From Mannheimia indoligenes (GTDB taxonomy: Bacteria > Pseudomonadota > Gammaproteobacteria > Enterobacterales > Pasteurellaceae): 57,978 nt of DNA. The notes beneath the pieces were generated by a model. It made no database searches, was not told the DNA's origin, and worked only from the letters and a program-made list of their open reading frames with translations. Of the stretch, positions 34,192 to 42,361 are shown piece after piece (the stretch's first letter is position 1; every line of letters starts with the position of its first letter). Position numbers and translations under genes: made by a program. Where the stretch lies: assembly GCF_036880405.1 (NCBI RefSeq), contig NZ_JBAJJM010000023.1, forward strand, positions 1 to 57,978, written 5' to 3'.

Positions 34192-34851
34192 ATGAATTTT
34201 TTAAACAAAGATGACGTGTTAAACGCCTTCCACTACCGTGCTTCAACTCGTTCTTACGATGGTAATAAAAAAATCCCGGCTGAAGATATGAACTATATTT
34301 TAGAACTGGGTCGTTTAAGCCCAAGTTCAGTAGGCTCTGAACCGTGGCAGTTTATCGTGTTACAAAATCCGGAACTTCGCCAAGCAATCAAGCCATATTG
34401 CTGGGGCATTCCAACGATGGAAACTTCAAGCCATATCGTGGTAATTTTAGCCAAGAAAAATGCTCGCTTTGATAGCCAATATTTTGCTGAAATTATGGAT
34501 AGACGTGGTTTAGAAGGCGAGGCTCGTGAAAAAGCAATGGCGGTGTATAAAAAATTCCAAGAACAAGATATTGGTATTTTAGACAACGAACGTAGCCTGT
34601 TCGACTGGGCAAGTAAACAAACTTACATCGCACTAGGTAATATGATGACCGGGGCGGCAATGATTGGCGTAGATTCTTGCCCAATCGAAGGTTTTGCTTA
34701 TAAAGAAGTAAACCAAATTTTGGCTGACGCAGGCTTATTCGACCCGAACGAGTGGGGCATTTCAGTGATGTGCACCTTTGGCTATCGAGATAAAGAAATC
34801 CGCCAAAAATCCCGCAAAACCTTTGAGCAAGTTGTGCAATTTGTAGAATAA
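34192..34851 (+). CDS. NAD(P)H nitroreductase (NfsB-like)
   Basis: A 219-residue FMN-dependent homodimeric nitroreductase. The FMN-binding start FHYRASTRSYDGNKKI and LGRLSPSSVGSEPWQFIVL are family hallmarks, as is the late GVDSCPIEGF. It reduces nitroaromatics and quinones, and in practice often confers sensitivity to nitrofurans. GGAG lies before the ATG. It is probably co-transcribed with the upstream old yellow enzyme gene. The USS pair after the stop forms its terminator. Confidence 0.93.
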   Translation: MNFLNKDDVLNAFHYRASTRSYDGNKKIPAEDMNYILELGRLSPSSVGSEPWQFIVLQNPELRQAIKPYCWGIPTMETSSHIVVILAKKNARFDSQYFAEIMDRRGLEGEAREKAMAVYKKFQEQDIGILDNERSLFDWASKQTYIALGNMMTGAAMIGVDSCPIEGFAYKEVNQILADAGLFDPNEWGISVMCTFGYRDKEIRQKSRKTFEQVVQFVE

Positions 34852-34861
34852 TTAAAAAATC

Positions 34862-34897
34862 AGACCGCTTGTAACAAACAAGCGGTCTATTTTGTTT
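34862..34897 (+). terminator. Nitroreductase terminator made of two inverted USSs
   Basis: AGACCGCTTGT (34862-34872) and ACAAGCGGTCT (34878-34888) form an 11-bp stem with a 5-nt loop AACAA, followed by ATTTTGTTT. Each arm is a full USS core. It lies 11 bp after the stop. Confidence 0.9.
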
Positions 34898-34984
34898 AAT
34901 ATTTTGCAATTCAGATTTATCAGCGAACATATTGAATTTCATTCAAGAACATTACATTCACTTTAAGTTTAACGGAGAAAACCT

Positions 34985-36043
34985 ATGACTTACCCTGTAA
35001 AATCCTATGCTGCATTTAGTGCAACAACTGACCTTGAGCCCCACTCTTTTGAACGCCGTGAATTGCGTGAAGATGATGTGTTAATTGATATTTTATATTG
35101 TGGCGTGTGCCATTCCGACTTACACACAGCTCGTAATGACTGGGGATTTACTCACACCTATCCTATCGTTCCCGGACACGAAATTATTGGTCGAGTAACC
35201 AAAGTGGGGAGCAAAGCAAATAAATTCCAAATCGGTGATTTAGTGGGCGTGGGTTGTATGGTCGATTCGTGCCGTACTTGCTCGCCTTGTCAGCACGGCT
35301 TAGAGCAATACTGTGAACACGGACATATCGGTACTTATGGCTCAAATGACCGCTTTGATGGTTCACTTACACAAGGTGGTTACAGTACAGGCGTGGTAGT
35401 GAGCGAAGATTTTGTGTTAAAAGTGTCTGAAAAACTTGATACCAAAGCAGTTGCTCCACTACTTTGTGCGGGCATTACCACTTACTCACCACTGTGCCAC
35501 TGGAATGTGCAAAAAGGCTCGAAAGTCGGTGTTATTGGCTTAGGTGGTCTTGGACATATGGCGGTAAAATTAGCGGCTGCAATGGGAGCAGAAGTTACTC
35601 TGTTCACTCGTTCGGCAGGAAAATCTAATGATGCGTTCCGCTTAGGAGCAAGCCGTGTTGTGCTTTCAACCGATGAAGCTCAAATGCAAGAAGTGGCTAA
35701 TACTTTTGATGTGATTATCGATACCGTGCCATACACTCACGATTTAAAGCCTTATATTCCAACTCTAGCATTAGATGGCACATTGGTTCTAGTCGGCTTA
35801 GTCGGTGAGCTAGAACAAACAATCAACACCGTACCGATGATTATGGGCAGACGCTCAATTGCGGCTTCTGTCATCGGTGGAATTAAAGAAACTCAAGAAA
35901 TGCTGGATTTCTGTGCGGAGCACAACATCGTACCAGATGTGGAAATGATTGATATGCAAAATATCAACAATGCTTATGAACGTATGTTGAAATCAGATGT
36001 GAAATATCGTTTTGTAATTGATATGGCAAGTTTAAAGGCTTAA
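34985..36043 (+). CDS. Zinc-dependent alcohol dehydrogenase (YahK/CAD-like)
   Basis: A 352-residue medium-chain dehydrogenase. The catalytic zinc site has CGVCHSDLHTARNDWG (Cys near 38-41) and the GHEIIG motif near residue 65. The structural zinc site is CRTCSPCQHGLEQYC. The Rossmann motif is VGVIGLGGLGHMAVKLAAAMG (about 178-198). The pattern matches the cinnamyl-alcohol/YahK group of NADPH-dependent aldehyde reductases. It lies just after the oxidoreductase pair and divergent from a LysR gene downstream, so an aldehyde-detoxification role is plausible. Confidence 0.94.
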   Translation: MTYPVKSYAAFSATTDLEPHSFERRELREDDVLIDILYCGVCHSDLHTARNDWGFTHTYPIVPGHEIIGRVTKVGSKANKFQIGDLVGVGCMVDSCRTCSPCQHGLEQYCEHGHIGTYGSNDRFDGSLTQGGYSTGVVVSEDFVLKVSEKLDTKAVAPLLCAGITTYSPLCHWNVQKGSKVGVIGLGGLGHMAVKLAAAMGAEVTLFTRSAGKSNDAFRLGASRVVLSTDEAQMQEVANTFDVIIDTVPYTHDLKPYIPTLALDGTLVLVGLVGELEQTINTVPMIMGRRSIAASVIGGIKETQEMLDFCAEHNIVPDVEMIDMQNINNAYERMLKSDVKYRFVIDMASLKA

Positions 36044-36060
36044 ATTGAGCTGATACCAAC

Positions 36061-36095
36061 AACCGATTGAGTGTTAAGCTCAATCGGTTTTCTTT
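36061..36095 (+). terminator. Alcohol dehydrogenase terminator
   Basis: An 11-bp stem AACCGATTGAG / CTCAATCGGTT (36061-36071, 36079-36089) with a 7-nt loop, followed by TTCTTTT. Confidence 0.85.
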
Positions 36096-36170
36096 TGGAA
36101 AAAGTAACGATTTTAAAAAAACGCTTAAATTTATGCTATGGATATTAGCTTGCTTAGTGCTAATTGCAAC

Positions 36171-37061
36171 CTACCAATTCTGCTTCGCAAAATACTCTGC
36201 CAGAAAATCCACCAAAGCACGTACCGTTAGCGGTAAATGATGACGAGTTGGGTAGAGAGCATATAGAGGATAAATCGGCAATTGCCAGTCGGTCAGCAAA
36301 GGTTGCAAACGTTCTTGTTTGAGCAGCTCTGTCAGCATATAGTTTGGGAGCATTGCAATTCCGCCATCTGCCATAATGGCATTAAGTAACGCATTCGTAT
36401 CATTCACGCAGAAAGGACTTACTAGCTCTAAAATCGTTTCTTGTCCATCTCGATAAAACTTCCAGCTCTTACGGTTTACATTAGCGTGAGCAAGATAGCG
36501 GTGATGAACCAAATCTTCGGGTTTATTTGGCACACCATATTGAGCAAGATAAGTAGGTGTAGCAACCAGTCGTGAATGAATAGTGCCTAATTTTCGAGCG
36601 ACTAAACCTGCATCCGGGTTATCGGTAAAGCGTAGAGCGAGATCGATACGTTCATCAAACAAATCTACTTTCTGATCTGAAAGCTGTAATTGCACCGACA
36701 CTTTTGGGTGCTTTTGCATAAAAGCTTGTAACGCAGTAACCAGGTGCGAGCCACCAAACGAAATTGCGGCAGAAATCCGCAATGTTCCGCTTAATTCCCC
36801 CGAACGGGCGAGGAAATCTTGCTCTATATTCTCTGTTAAGTTTGCAATTTTTTGGCAATATTCAACTGCTTGTTCCCCTGCTTCAGTAAGCGAAACTTTG
36901 CGTGTGGTACGTTGTAACAAACGAGCATTGAACCACTCTTCCAACATCGCCACTGCACGACTTACCATCGGTTTAGATAAATCTAATTTTTCAGCAGTGG
37001 CAGTAAAACTGCCGGTTTCGACAATGGTTAAAAAGATATTAATTGCTTGAATTCTGTCCAT
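36171..37061 (-). CDS. LysR-family transcriptional regulator (third gene of vapBC operon)
   Basis: A 296-residue LTTR of the AaeR/DsdC-like group. The N-terminal wHTH is MDRIQAINIFLTIVETGSFTATAEKLDLSKPMVSRAVAMLEEWFNA-type; a large effector domain follows (about 90-290). Its ATG (37061-37059) overlaps the vapC stop (TAATG), so translation is likely coupled to the toxin gene. Targets may be the redox genes on either side. This tight TA-regulator arrangement is unusual. Confidence 0.92.
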   Translation of the reverse strand: MDRIQAINIFLTIVETGSFTATAEKLDLSKPMVSRAVAMLEEWFNARLLQRTTRKVSLTEAGEQAVEYCQKIANLTENIEQDFLARSGELSGTLRISAAISFGGSHLVTALQAFMQKHPKVSVQLQLSDQKVDLFDERIDLALRFTDNPDAGLVARKLGTIHSRLVATPTYLAQYGVPNKPEDLVHHRYLAHANVNRKSWKFYRDGQETILELVSPFCVNDTNALLNAIMADGGIAMLPNYMLTELLKQERLQPLLTDWQLPIYPLYALYPTRHHLPLTVRALVDFLAEYFAKQNW

Positions 37062-37483
37062 TATTGTGGCTCAAAGGGGTTAAACAATTTTGCCCCGGTT
37101 TTGGCGAAATCAGCCGTATTGCGGGTAACCAAAATCAAATGGTGTTGAATAGCGGAGGCTGCAATCCACGCATCATTTTCAGGGGCGTGATCGGGAATAT
37201 GCAGTTTGGTACAGATTTGGGCGGTGGTTTCGTCAATGGGTAAAATCGGCTTATGCAAAATTTGGTTGAGAAACAGATTTTGCCAATGGCGTAGATGAAC
37301 ACCTTGCGTAGGATCTTTTCGCTCCATCGCCAAAACGCCCCGTTCCAGTTCCATTAGCACAATAGAATTAATGTAAAAATCATTCGGATTTTGCTTTGCC
37401 AACCACGCTACTACATTTGGATTAGCCATCCCTTTTTTCACTTTTCGCAGTTCGCTGACCACATTAGTATCGAGTAAAAACAT
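37061..37483 (-). CDS. vapC: Type II toxin VapC (PIN-domain RNase)
   Basis: A 140-residue PIN-domain protein of the FitB/VapC group. The acidic active-site residues are visible: D in LLDTNVVSELR (position 5), E in VLMELERG (about 45), D in ENDAWIAA (about 101) and D in TRNTADF (near 121). Such toxins cut tRNA or rRNA. The ATG at 37483 shares its A with the vapB stop (TGATG), a hallmark of coupled TA pairs; the in-frame GTG three bases earlier is not needed. Its stop overlaps the lysR start. Confidence 0.93.
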   Translation of the reverse strand: MFLLDTNVVSELRKVKKGMANPNVVAWLAKQNPNDFYINSIVLMELERGVLAMERKDPTQGVHLRHWQNLFLNQILHKPILPIDETTAQICTKLHIPDHAPENDAWIAASAIQHHLILVTRNTADFAKTGAKLFNPFEPQ

Positions 37484-37749
37484 CACTCATCTCCAAAATC
37501 GACCGGCGGACGTTGGGCTCGACTACGGGGCTTTAACTCCAACTCAATATCCGCCACATCGGGGGAATGATCCAGATCTAACAAAGCGTCTAAGGCACTT
37601 CGAGCGGTTTTTTGCGGTTGATAATCCTCATACTTCAACAACACAAAAGTCGGCTTACCTCGATGGGTAATAATCACCGGTGCGGTCTCCGCATATTTTT
37701 GGGCAAGGCTGGTTTTTTGATTAAATTCACGGCAGGTCATTACACTCAT
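37483..37749 (-). CDS. vapB: Type II antitoxin (Phd/YefM-fold), VapB partner
   Basis: An 88-residue antitoxin. The N-terminal half (MSVMTCREFNQKTSLAQKYAE) and VIITHRGKPTFVLLKYEDYQ fit the Phd/YefM DNA-binding fold. The C-terminal, proline- and acid-rich tail (about 50-88) would wrap the toxin. The ATG at 37749 is chosen because AAGGAG lies 6 nt upstream; an in-frame GTG at 37755 overlaps that site. A 22-bp imperfect palindrome just upstream is the likely autoregulatory operator. Confidence 0.9.
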   Translation of the reverse strand: MSVMTCREFNQKTSLAQKYAETAPVIITHRGKPTFVLLKYEDYQPQKTARSALDALLDLDHSPDVADIELELKPRSRAQRPPVDFGDE

Positions 37750-37761
37750 AGTCACTCCTTA

Positions 37762-37783
37762 TTTGTAGATACATATAGACAAA
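37762..37783. promoter_or_regulatory. Candidate operator of the vapBC-lysR operon
   Basis: Imperfect palindrome TTTGT-N2-ATA-N2-TAT-N2-ACAAA (8 of 11 pairs match), directly upstream of the vapB ribosome site. Placement suits autorepression by the antitoxin. Confidence 0.5.
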
Positions 37784-37980
37784 GTGTAGTCTTTTTTTAT
37801 GCTCTTTTCAATTCTGATGATAAAGCAATCCATTTAATGTTTCAAATAATGAAACAATCATATTCACAAATCGCTATTTTTCCCATTTTTTATTTCACTA
37901 TAATGCACCACATCAAGTCGTTTGGTGGGCGTTGTTGCTGACCAAACAAAAATAAATCAACCAACAAAAGGAAACAAAAA

Positions 37981-38829
37981 ATGAAAAAATTACTATTGGC
38001 AACTTTAATGATGAGTGCAAGCATTGCCAATGCGTTAGAAATCAAAACGTATTCAGCCGATGAAAACAGTTTTTCTGTGCAATCCACATTGGTAATGGGC
38101 GAAAAAGAAGCGATTTTAATTGACAGTGGCTTTACTCGTGCCGACGCAATGCGAATTGCGGCAAACATTCTGGATAGCAAAAAAACATTAAGCACGATTT
38201 TAATCAGCAATGCCGATCCTGATTACTATTTTGGGGTTGCGACACTCAAAGAAATTTTCCCTAATGTGAAAGTGGTGGCATCGCCTGCGGTGTTAGAAAA
38301 AATCGAAAGCAAGGTAGAAACGAAATTAAGCGTTTGGTCGCCAAGAATGGGCGAAAATGCCCCGAAAAATGTGGTTCTTCCGGAAGTAATGAAAGAGACC
38401 GTTTTAACGCTTGATGGAGAAAAAATTGAACTGCGTGGTACAACTGGCGAACTGGCACACCGCCCTTATGTTTGGATTCCATCACTCAAAACCATTGCCG
38501 GCAATGTAGGCGTATTTAATGATATGCACCTATGGCTTGCCGACACGCAAACTGTGCAATCACGTCAAGCGTGGTTGGCTCAACTCGATGAAATGATCGC
38601 TTTAAATCCTGAAAACATCGTGGCAGGACACTCATTCAAAGGCAAAGCGAGCGATAAAACAACCCTTGAATTTAATAAGGCTTATTTACAAAAATATGAG
38701 CAAGTTTTAGCCGAAAGCAAAGACAGTGGCGAAGTGATTGCCAAAATGAAACAGGCTTATCCAAGCTTAGCGGCAGAAGGTAATCTTGGCTTAGGTGCAA
38801 AAGTAAATAAAGGCGAAATGAAGTGGTAA
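37981..38829 (+). CDS. Exported MBL-fold protein with altered metal motif
   Basis: A 282-residue protein with a signal peptide (residues 1-18, ending SIANA-LEIK). The metallo-beta-lactamase fold is indicated by EAILIDSGFTRADA (about 43-56), the strand-loop TILISNADPDYYFG (about 78-91), and GHSFKG near residue 220. The usual zinc motif HxHxDH is replaced here by NADPDY, so one or more metal ligands are absent. Homologues I recall share the ADPDYYFG form, so it is probably a family trait and not a fresh mutation. It forms a likely operon with the NmrA-like gene 47 bp downstream. Confidence 0.85.
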   Translation: MKKLLLATLMMSASIANALEIKTYSADENSFSVQSTLVMGEKEAILIDSGFTRADAMRIAANILDSKKTLSTILISNADPDYYFGVATLKEIFPNVKVVASPAVLEKIESKVETKLSVWSPRMGENAPKNVVLPEVMKETVLTLDGEKIELRGTTGELAHRPYVWIPSLKTIAGNVGVFNDMHLWLADTQTVQSRQAWLAQLDEMIALNPENIVAGHSFKGKASDKTTLEFNKAYLQKYEQVLAESKDSGEVIAKMKQAYPSLAAEGNLGLGAKVNKGEMKW

Positions 38830-38876
38830 TTTGCCCTTTGTTTCGTGTAAAACCTCTCTCAAATTAGGAGCAAAAA

Positions 38877-39536
38877 ATGAAAAAAATCGCAGTCATTGGT
38901 GCAACCGGTTATGTGGGTTCAGCGGTAGTGAAAGAGCTGGCGGAGCGTGGTCATCAAGTGGTGGCATTTGCCCGTAACGTGGAAAAGGTAGTGAAGGCCG
39001 ACAACGTACAAGCGGTCGCTTTTGACGTAGAAAATGCAAATTTTGCCGAACAGTTAAAGGGCGTGGATGCGGTGGTGAGTGCGTTCAATCCGGGCTGGAC
39101 AAACCCGAATATCGGGGCGGATTTCACCCGTGGTTCAAAGGCGATTGTTGAAAGTGCCAAAACTGCCGAAGTGCCGTATTTATTGGTGGTTGGCGGTGCT
39201 GGGAGTTTATACGTTGCCCCGAATTTACAAGTGATCGACACACCTGATTTCCCGAAAGCGATTTTTGACGGCGCAAATGCGGCTCGCCATTTATTGAACG
39301 ACCTGCGTGATCGCCGTGATGTGAACTGGGCGTTTATCTCCCCACCAGCCAGTTTAGGAGCTGATGGCGGATTTAGCGAAGAACGCTTAGGTTCGTACCG
39401 TTTAGGTAGCGAAGAATTGCTAATGAATGGTGATATTCCAGCTGGCATTTCAGTTGCTGATTTAGCCATTGCGATTGCTGACGATGTAGAACAACAAGCA
39501 CATCTGTTTAAACGCTTTACTGTAGCTGCAAAATAA
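38877..39536 (+). CDS. NmrA-like NAD(P)-binding protein
   Basis: A 219-residue short-chain-like Rossmann protein (GATGYVGSAVVKELAERGHQV at 8-28). It resembles NmrA/YwnB-type NAD(P)-dependent epimerase/dehydratase proteins, which often sense redox state or reduce quinones. PYLLVVGGAGSLY and WAFISPPASLG are typical. A USS lies within the gene (39008). AGGAG precedes the ATG. It is likely co-transcribed with the MBL-fold gene. Confidence 0.87.
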   Translation: MKKIAVIGATGYVGSAVVKELAERGHQVVAFARNVEKVVKADNVQAVAFDVENANFAEQLKGVDAVVSAFNPGWTNPNIGADFTRGSKAIVESAKTAEVPYLLVVGGAGSLYVAPNLQVIDTPDFPKAIFDGANAARHLLNDLRDRRDVNWAFISPPASLGADGGFSEERLGSYRLGSEELLMNGDIPAGISVADLAIAIADDVEQQAHLFKRFTVAAK

Positions 39537-39553
39537 AATTCTCCATCTCATTT

Positions 39554-39573
39554 AAGGCTGCTTTGGCAGCCTT
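39554..39573. terminator. Hairpin between convergent NmrA-like and hmuV genes
   Basis: Perfect 8-bp stem AAGGCTGC / GCAGCCTT with loop TTTG. Neither side has a clear T run, so termination is only suggested by position. Confidence 0.45.
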
Positions 39574-39584
39574 ATATGTCATTA

Positions 39585-40385
39585 CTAACTTAATCTAGGG
39601 CAAAGATAGTATTGGTTAGTATTTACGCAGTAACGACACCCCATTTTCATTTCATACAAACTATCTAATAAGGCATTTTCGGCTACTTCTGCTGCGGTAT
39701 ATTTGCCAAATTTCTCCCCGTTTTTTAACATCAGAATATAATCAGATTGATTGATTGCTAATGCTGGGTCGTGGAGAATAGCGATAATCGTTAAACCTTG
39801 CTGTTTTAGCTTTTGTAGCAGAGCAAAAAGTTGATATTGATGATGAATATCTAAATGGTTGGTGGGTTCATCAAGTAAAAGCCACTTTCCACTCAAATCA
39901 GCATTCGGCTCAGGAACGAGTTGAGCCAATACCCTTGCAATCTGGGCTCTATGTTGCTCTCCGCCAGAGAGCTGAATACTGCTTCTTGCTCGCAAGTCAG
40001 TTAAAGACATAACCTCTATTGCCCAAGCGGTTATTTTTTCATTAAATTTTGCAAATTCACTATGGCGATACGGCTCTCGCCCTAACCTCACGAGTTCTTC
40101 TACATTAAGTGGGAAAGCTATTTGGCTTTGCTGGCTCAGCATTGCACGTTTTTGTGCTAATAAAGCACCACTTAAATGTTGTAGACTGTTATTTTGATAA
40201 AAAACCGCCCTGTTAGAGCTTGCATTACAACCACTTAAGGCTTTCAGTAAGGTTGTTTTTCCTGCTCCATTTGGACCAATTATGGTAGTAAATTTGCCTT
40301 GTTTAAAAGAGACATCTTGAATATGCAACAACCGTTTTTGTTGATAGTAAACCGTTAAATCTTGGCAAGTTAATAAGTTTGTCAT
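39585..40385 (-). CDS. hmuV: Haem ABC transporter ATPase HmuV
   Basis: A 266-residue ABC ATPase that powers haem import across the inner membrane. Walker A IIGPNGAGKTTLLKALSG (about 34-50), signature QLSGGEQHRAQIARVLAQL, and Walker B WLLLDEPTNHLDIHHQ are all present. The ATG at 40385 (MTNLL) overlaps the hmuU stop (TAATG). The longer frame to 40439 is discarded because it would run into hmuU. It is the last gene of hmuT-hmuU-hmuV. Confidence 0.96.
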   Translation of the reverse strand: MTNLLTCQDLTVYYQQKRLLHIQDVSFKQGKFTTIIGPNGAGKTTLLKALSGCNASSNRAVFYQNNSLQHLSGALLAQKRAMLSQQSQIAFPLNVEELVRLGREPYRHSEFAKFNEKITAWAIEVMSLTDLRARSSIQLSGGEQHRAQIARVLAQLVPEPNADLSGKWLLLDEPTNHLDIHHQYQLFALLQKLKQQGLTIIAILHDPALAINQSDYILMLKNGEKFGKYTAAEVAENALLDSLYEMKMGCRYCVNTNQYYLCPRLS

Positions 40386-41383
40386 TATAGATTTTTCCCA
40401 CTTTTCCATACCATTACTGCAAGGAATGGTGCACCGCATAAGGCAGTAAAAATACCAATAGGAATTTCTGCCGGTGCAGCTATTGTTCTTGCCAGAGTAT
40501 CTGCAATCATTAATAAAATAGCACCACCAATTAAGCTGTTTACTAACAAATAGCGATGATTACTTCCCCCGATTAATCGCATTAAATGCGGAATAACCAG
40601 CCCAACAAAGCCGATAGCTCCAACACAGGCAACGCTCGCTCCTGTTAGTAATGCTACATAAAAGACAAGGCGGCGTTTTACTTTCGCAATCTCAAAACCA
40701 ATATATTGGGCATCTTCTTCGCCTAATGTTAGGGCATTTAATGCTCTATGCTCTCGCCAAATTAGAGGGTTACAAATAACGACAATAACTGCCATCATCG
40801 CTACCATCTGCCAATTCATTCCTGCTAAAGATCCCATACTCCAAAATGTTAAAGAGCGAAGTTGGTTGTCATCGGCAATATAAATCAGTATGCCTGTCAA
40901 AGCTCCTGTAAATGCTGCTAATGCAATACCAATCAATAACATAATCGCAATGTGTAATTGCCCATTCCGCTGAGAGAGCAGATAAAGCATAAAAGTAACC
41001 AGCCAACCGCCTAAAAAAGCGGCTACGGGTAAGGCATAAAGAGTGATAGATTGAGGCATTAGCGGCTGAATAATGACAATATATAAAGCAGCAGCGAGTG
41101 CTGCACCAGACGACACACCAATAATACCGGGATCAACTAATGGATTTCGGAATAGGCCTTGCATCGTCGCACCGCTTATGGCAAGAGCAGCCCCTATTAA
41201 TAATGCTCCAAGTAAACGAGGCAGCCGAATTTGCCACAAAATATAAGCAGCACTTTCACAGTCGGAAGAACTGCAATACCAAGCAGATAGAGGCAACGAG
41301 GTTGCCCCTAGATGGCTACAAATAATGAGACTGATAATAAGCGTGAAAATAAAGATTAAATGTAGTTTCAAAGCTGATCCCAT
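40385..41383 (-). CDS. hmuU: Haem ABC transporter permease HmuU
   Basis: A 332-residue FecCD/BtuC-type permease with about ten membrane helices. It has the typical RLPRLLGALLIGAALAISGATMQGLFRNPLVDPGIIGVSSGAAL (about 60-100) and GFVGLVIPHLMRLIGGSNHR, the coupling-helix region. The ATG at 41383 shares its A with the hmuT stop, so the upstream in-frame TTG (41395) is not used. It sits between hmuT and hmuV with both junctions overlapping. Confidence 0.96.
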   Translation of the reverse strand: MGSALKLHLIFIFTLIISLIICSHLGATSLPLSAWYCSSSDCESAAYILWQIRLPRLLGALLIGAALAISGATMQGLFRNPLVDPGIIGVSSGAALAAALYIVIIQPLMPQSITLYALPVAAFLGGWLVTFMLYLLSQRNGQLHIAIMLLIGIALAAFTGALTGILIYIADDNQLRSLTFWSMGSLAGMNWQMVAMMAVIVVICNPLIWREHRALNALTLGEEDAQYIGFEIAKVKRRLVFYVALLTGASVACVGAIGFVGLVIPHLMRLIGGSNHRYLLVNSLIGGAILLMIADTLARTIAAPAEIPIGIFTALCGAPFLAVMVWKSGKNL

Positions 41384-42243
41384 TATTTTAAACAAGGTTG
41401 AATAGCACTTAAAATTTGATGAGCATAATGAGCGGTGTGAGGCCCAAAGCCTAACGCATCTAAAATGTTAATGGTAAAAATACACCCTTTTTTGCCCGCT
41501 TGTGTATTGAGCAACTGTTCATATTGAGTATGTGTTTGTGGTAATTTTGCAATAGTTGCGGCTTCCTTTGCTTGATTGCGAGAAGCAAGCAGAATAATAT
41601 CTGCTTTACTGGCTGCTAAGGCTTCTCTTGATAATGGTTTATTCCCTTGTGCATCAAAGCTATTATTCAGTTTTAATAAGCTCAAAAAATGTTCGCCAGC
41701 ACTATCCTTTCCTAAACCAAATACACCTTGTGTTGGGGTATCGATTAATACTAACGCATTTATATCTGCTGAATGTTGGTTACGCAGAGCAATCAATTTT
41801 TGCTCATCTGCCAAAATTTTTTCTGTTAATAATTTTGCCTCTGTCTCTGCTCCAATCGTTTTAGCGATTTGAGCAATATCATCACGAATGCCTTCTAAAC
41901 TTTGTTTATTTTCTAAGTGAAGCAATGCAATACCACTCGCTTTTATTTGATCAATCACGGCTTGAGGGCCTGCATCAGGTGCAAGAATAATTAAATCAGG
42001 TTTTAATGAAAGAATACCTTCCGCAGAAAGCTGGCGACGATAACCGATTTTAGGTTTTTTCTCCATCTCTGCTTCGGGTTTAATCGAGGTGGTATCAACA
42101 CCCACTAAATTATCCCCTCTACCTAATTCCGCTACAATTTCAGAAGCATAACCTGCCGTAGAAACAATTTTTTCAGCCGCTTGTGCATTGATCAAAGCCA
42201 AAGTCATTGTAATTAATGACAAAAGAAAAGATTTCATTTTCAT
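41383..42243 (-). CDS. hmuT: Periplasmic haem-binding protein HmuT
   Basis: A 286-residue class III periplasmic binding protein with a signal peptide (residues 1-22, ending NAQA-AEK). Sequence KIVSTAGYASEIVAELG and IGYRRQLSAEGILSLKPDLIILAP are typical of HmuT, with Tyr in GYRRQLSAEG the likely haem ligand. Two ATGs are possible: 42243 and 42237; the GGAG site is better spaced for the second. It delivers haem to HmuUV and is divergent from hmuR over a 118-bp control region. Confidence 0.95.
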   Translation of the reverse strand: MKMKSFLLSLITMTLALINAQAAEKIVSTAGYASEIVAELGRGDNLVGVDTTSIKPEAEMEKKPKIGYRRQLSAEGILSLKPDLIILAPDAGPQAVIDQIKASGIALLHLENKQSLEGIRDDIAQIAKTIGAETEAKLLTEKILADEQKLIALRNQHSADINALVLIDTPTQGVFGLGKDSAGEHFLSLLKLNNSFDAQGNKPLSREALAASKADIILLASRNQAKEAATIAKLPQTHTQYEQLLNTQAGKKGCIFTINILDALGFGPHTAHYAHQILSAIQPCLK

Positions 42244-42272
42244 AACTCCATTGATTTTTATTTTTTACTAAA

Positions 42273-42287
42273 TGATAATAATTCTTG
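42273..42287. promoter_or_regulatory. Fur-like box between hmuT and hmuR
   Basis: TGATAATAATTCTTG matches the 7-1-7 Fur pattern TGATAAT-N-ATTATCA at about 11 of 14 positions. A second AT-rich TGATATGATATT at about 42307-42318 may be part of the hmuR promoter. Iron repression of both arms is the inference. Confidence 0.6.
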
Positions 42288-42361
42288 TTTTGCTTTTCAA
42301 CAAAAATGATATGATATTAACACTTTTATAACATTTAAAATCACTTAAGGAGCTATCAAAT

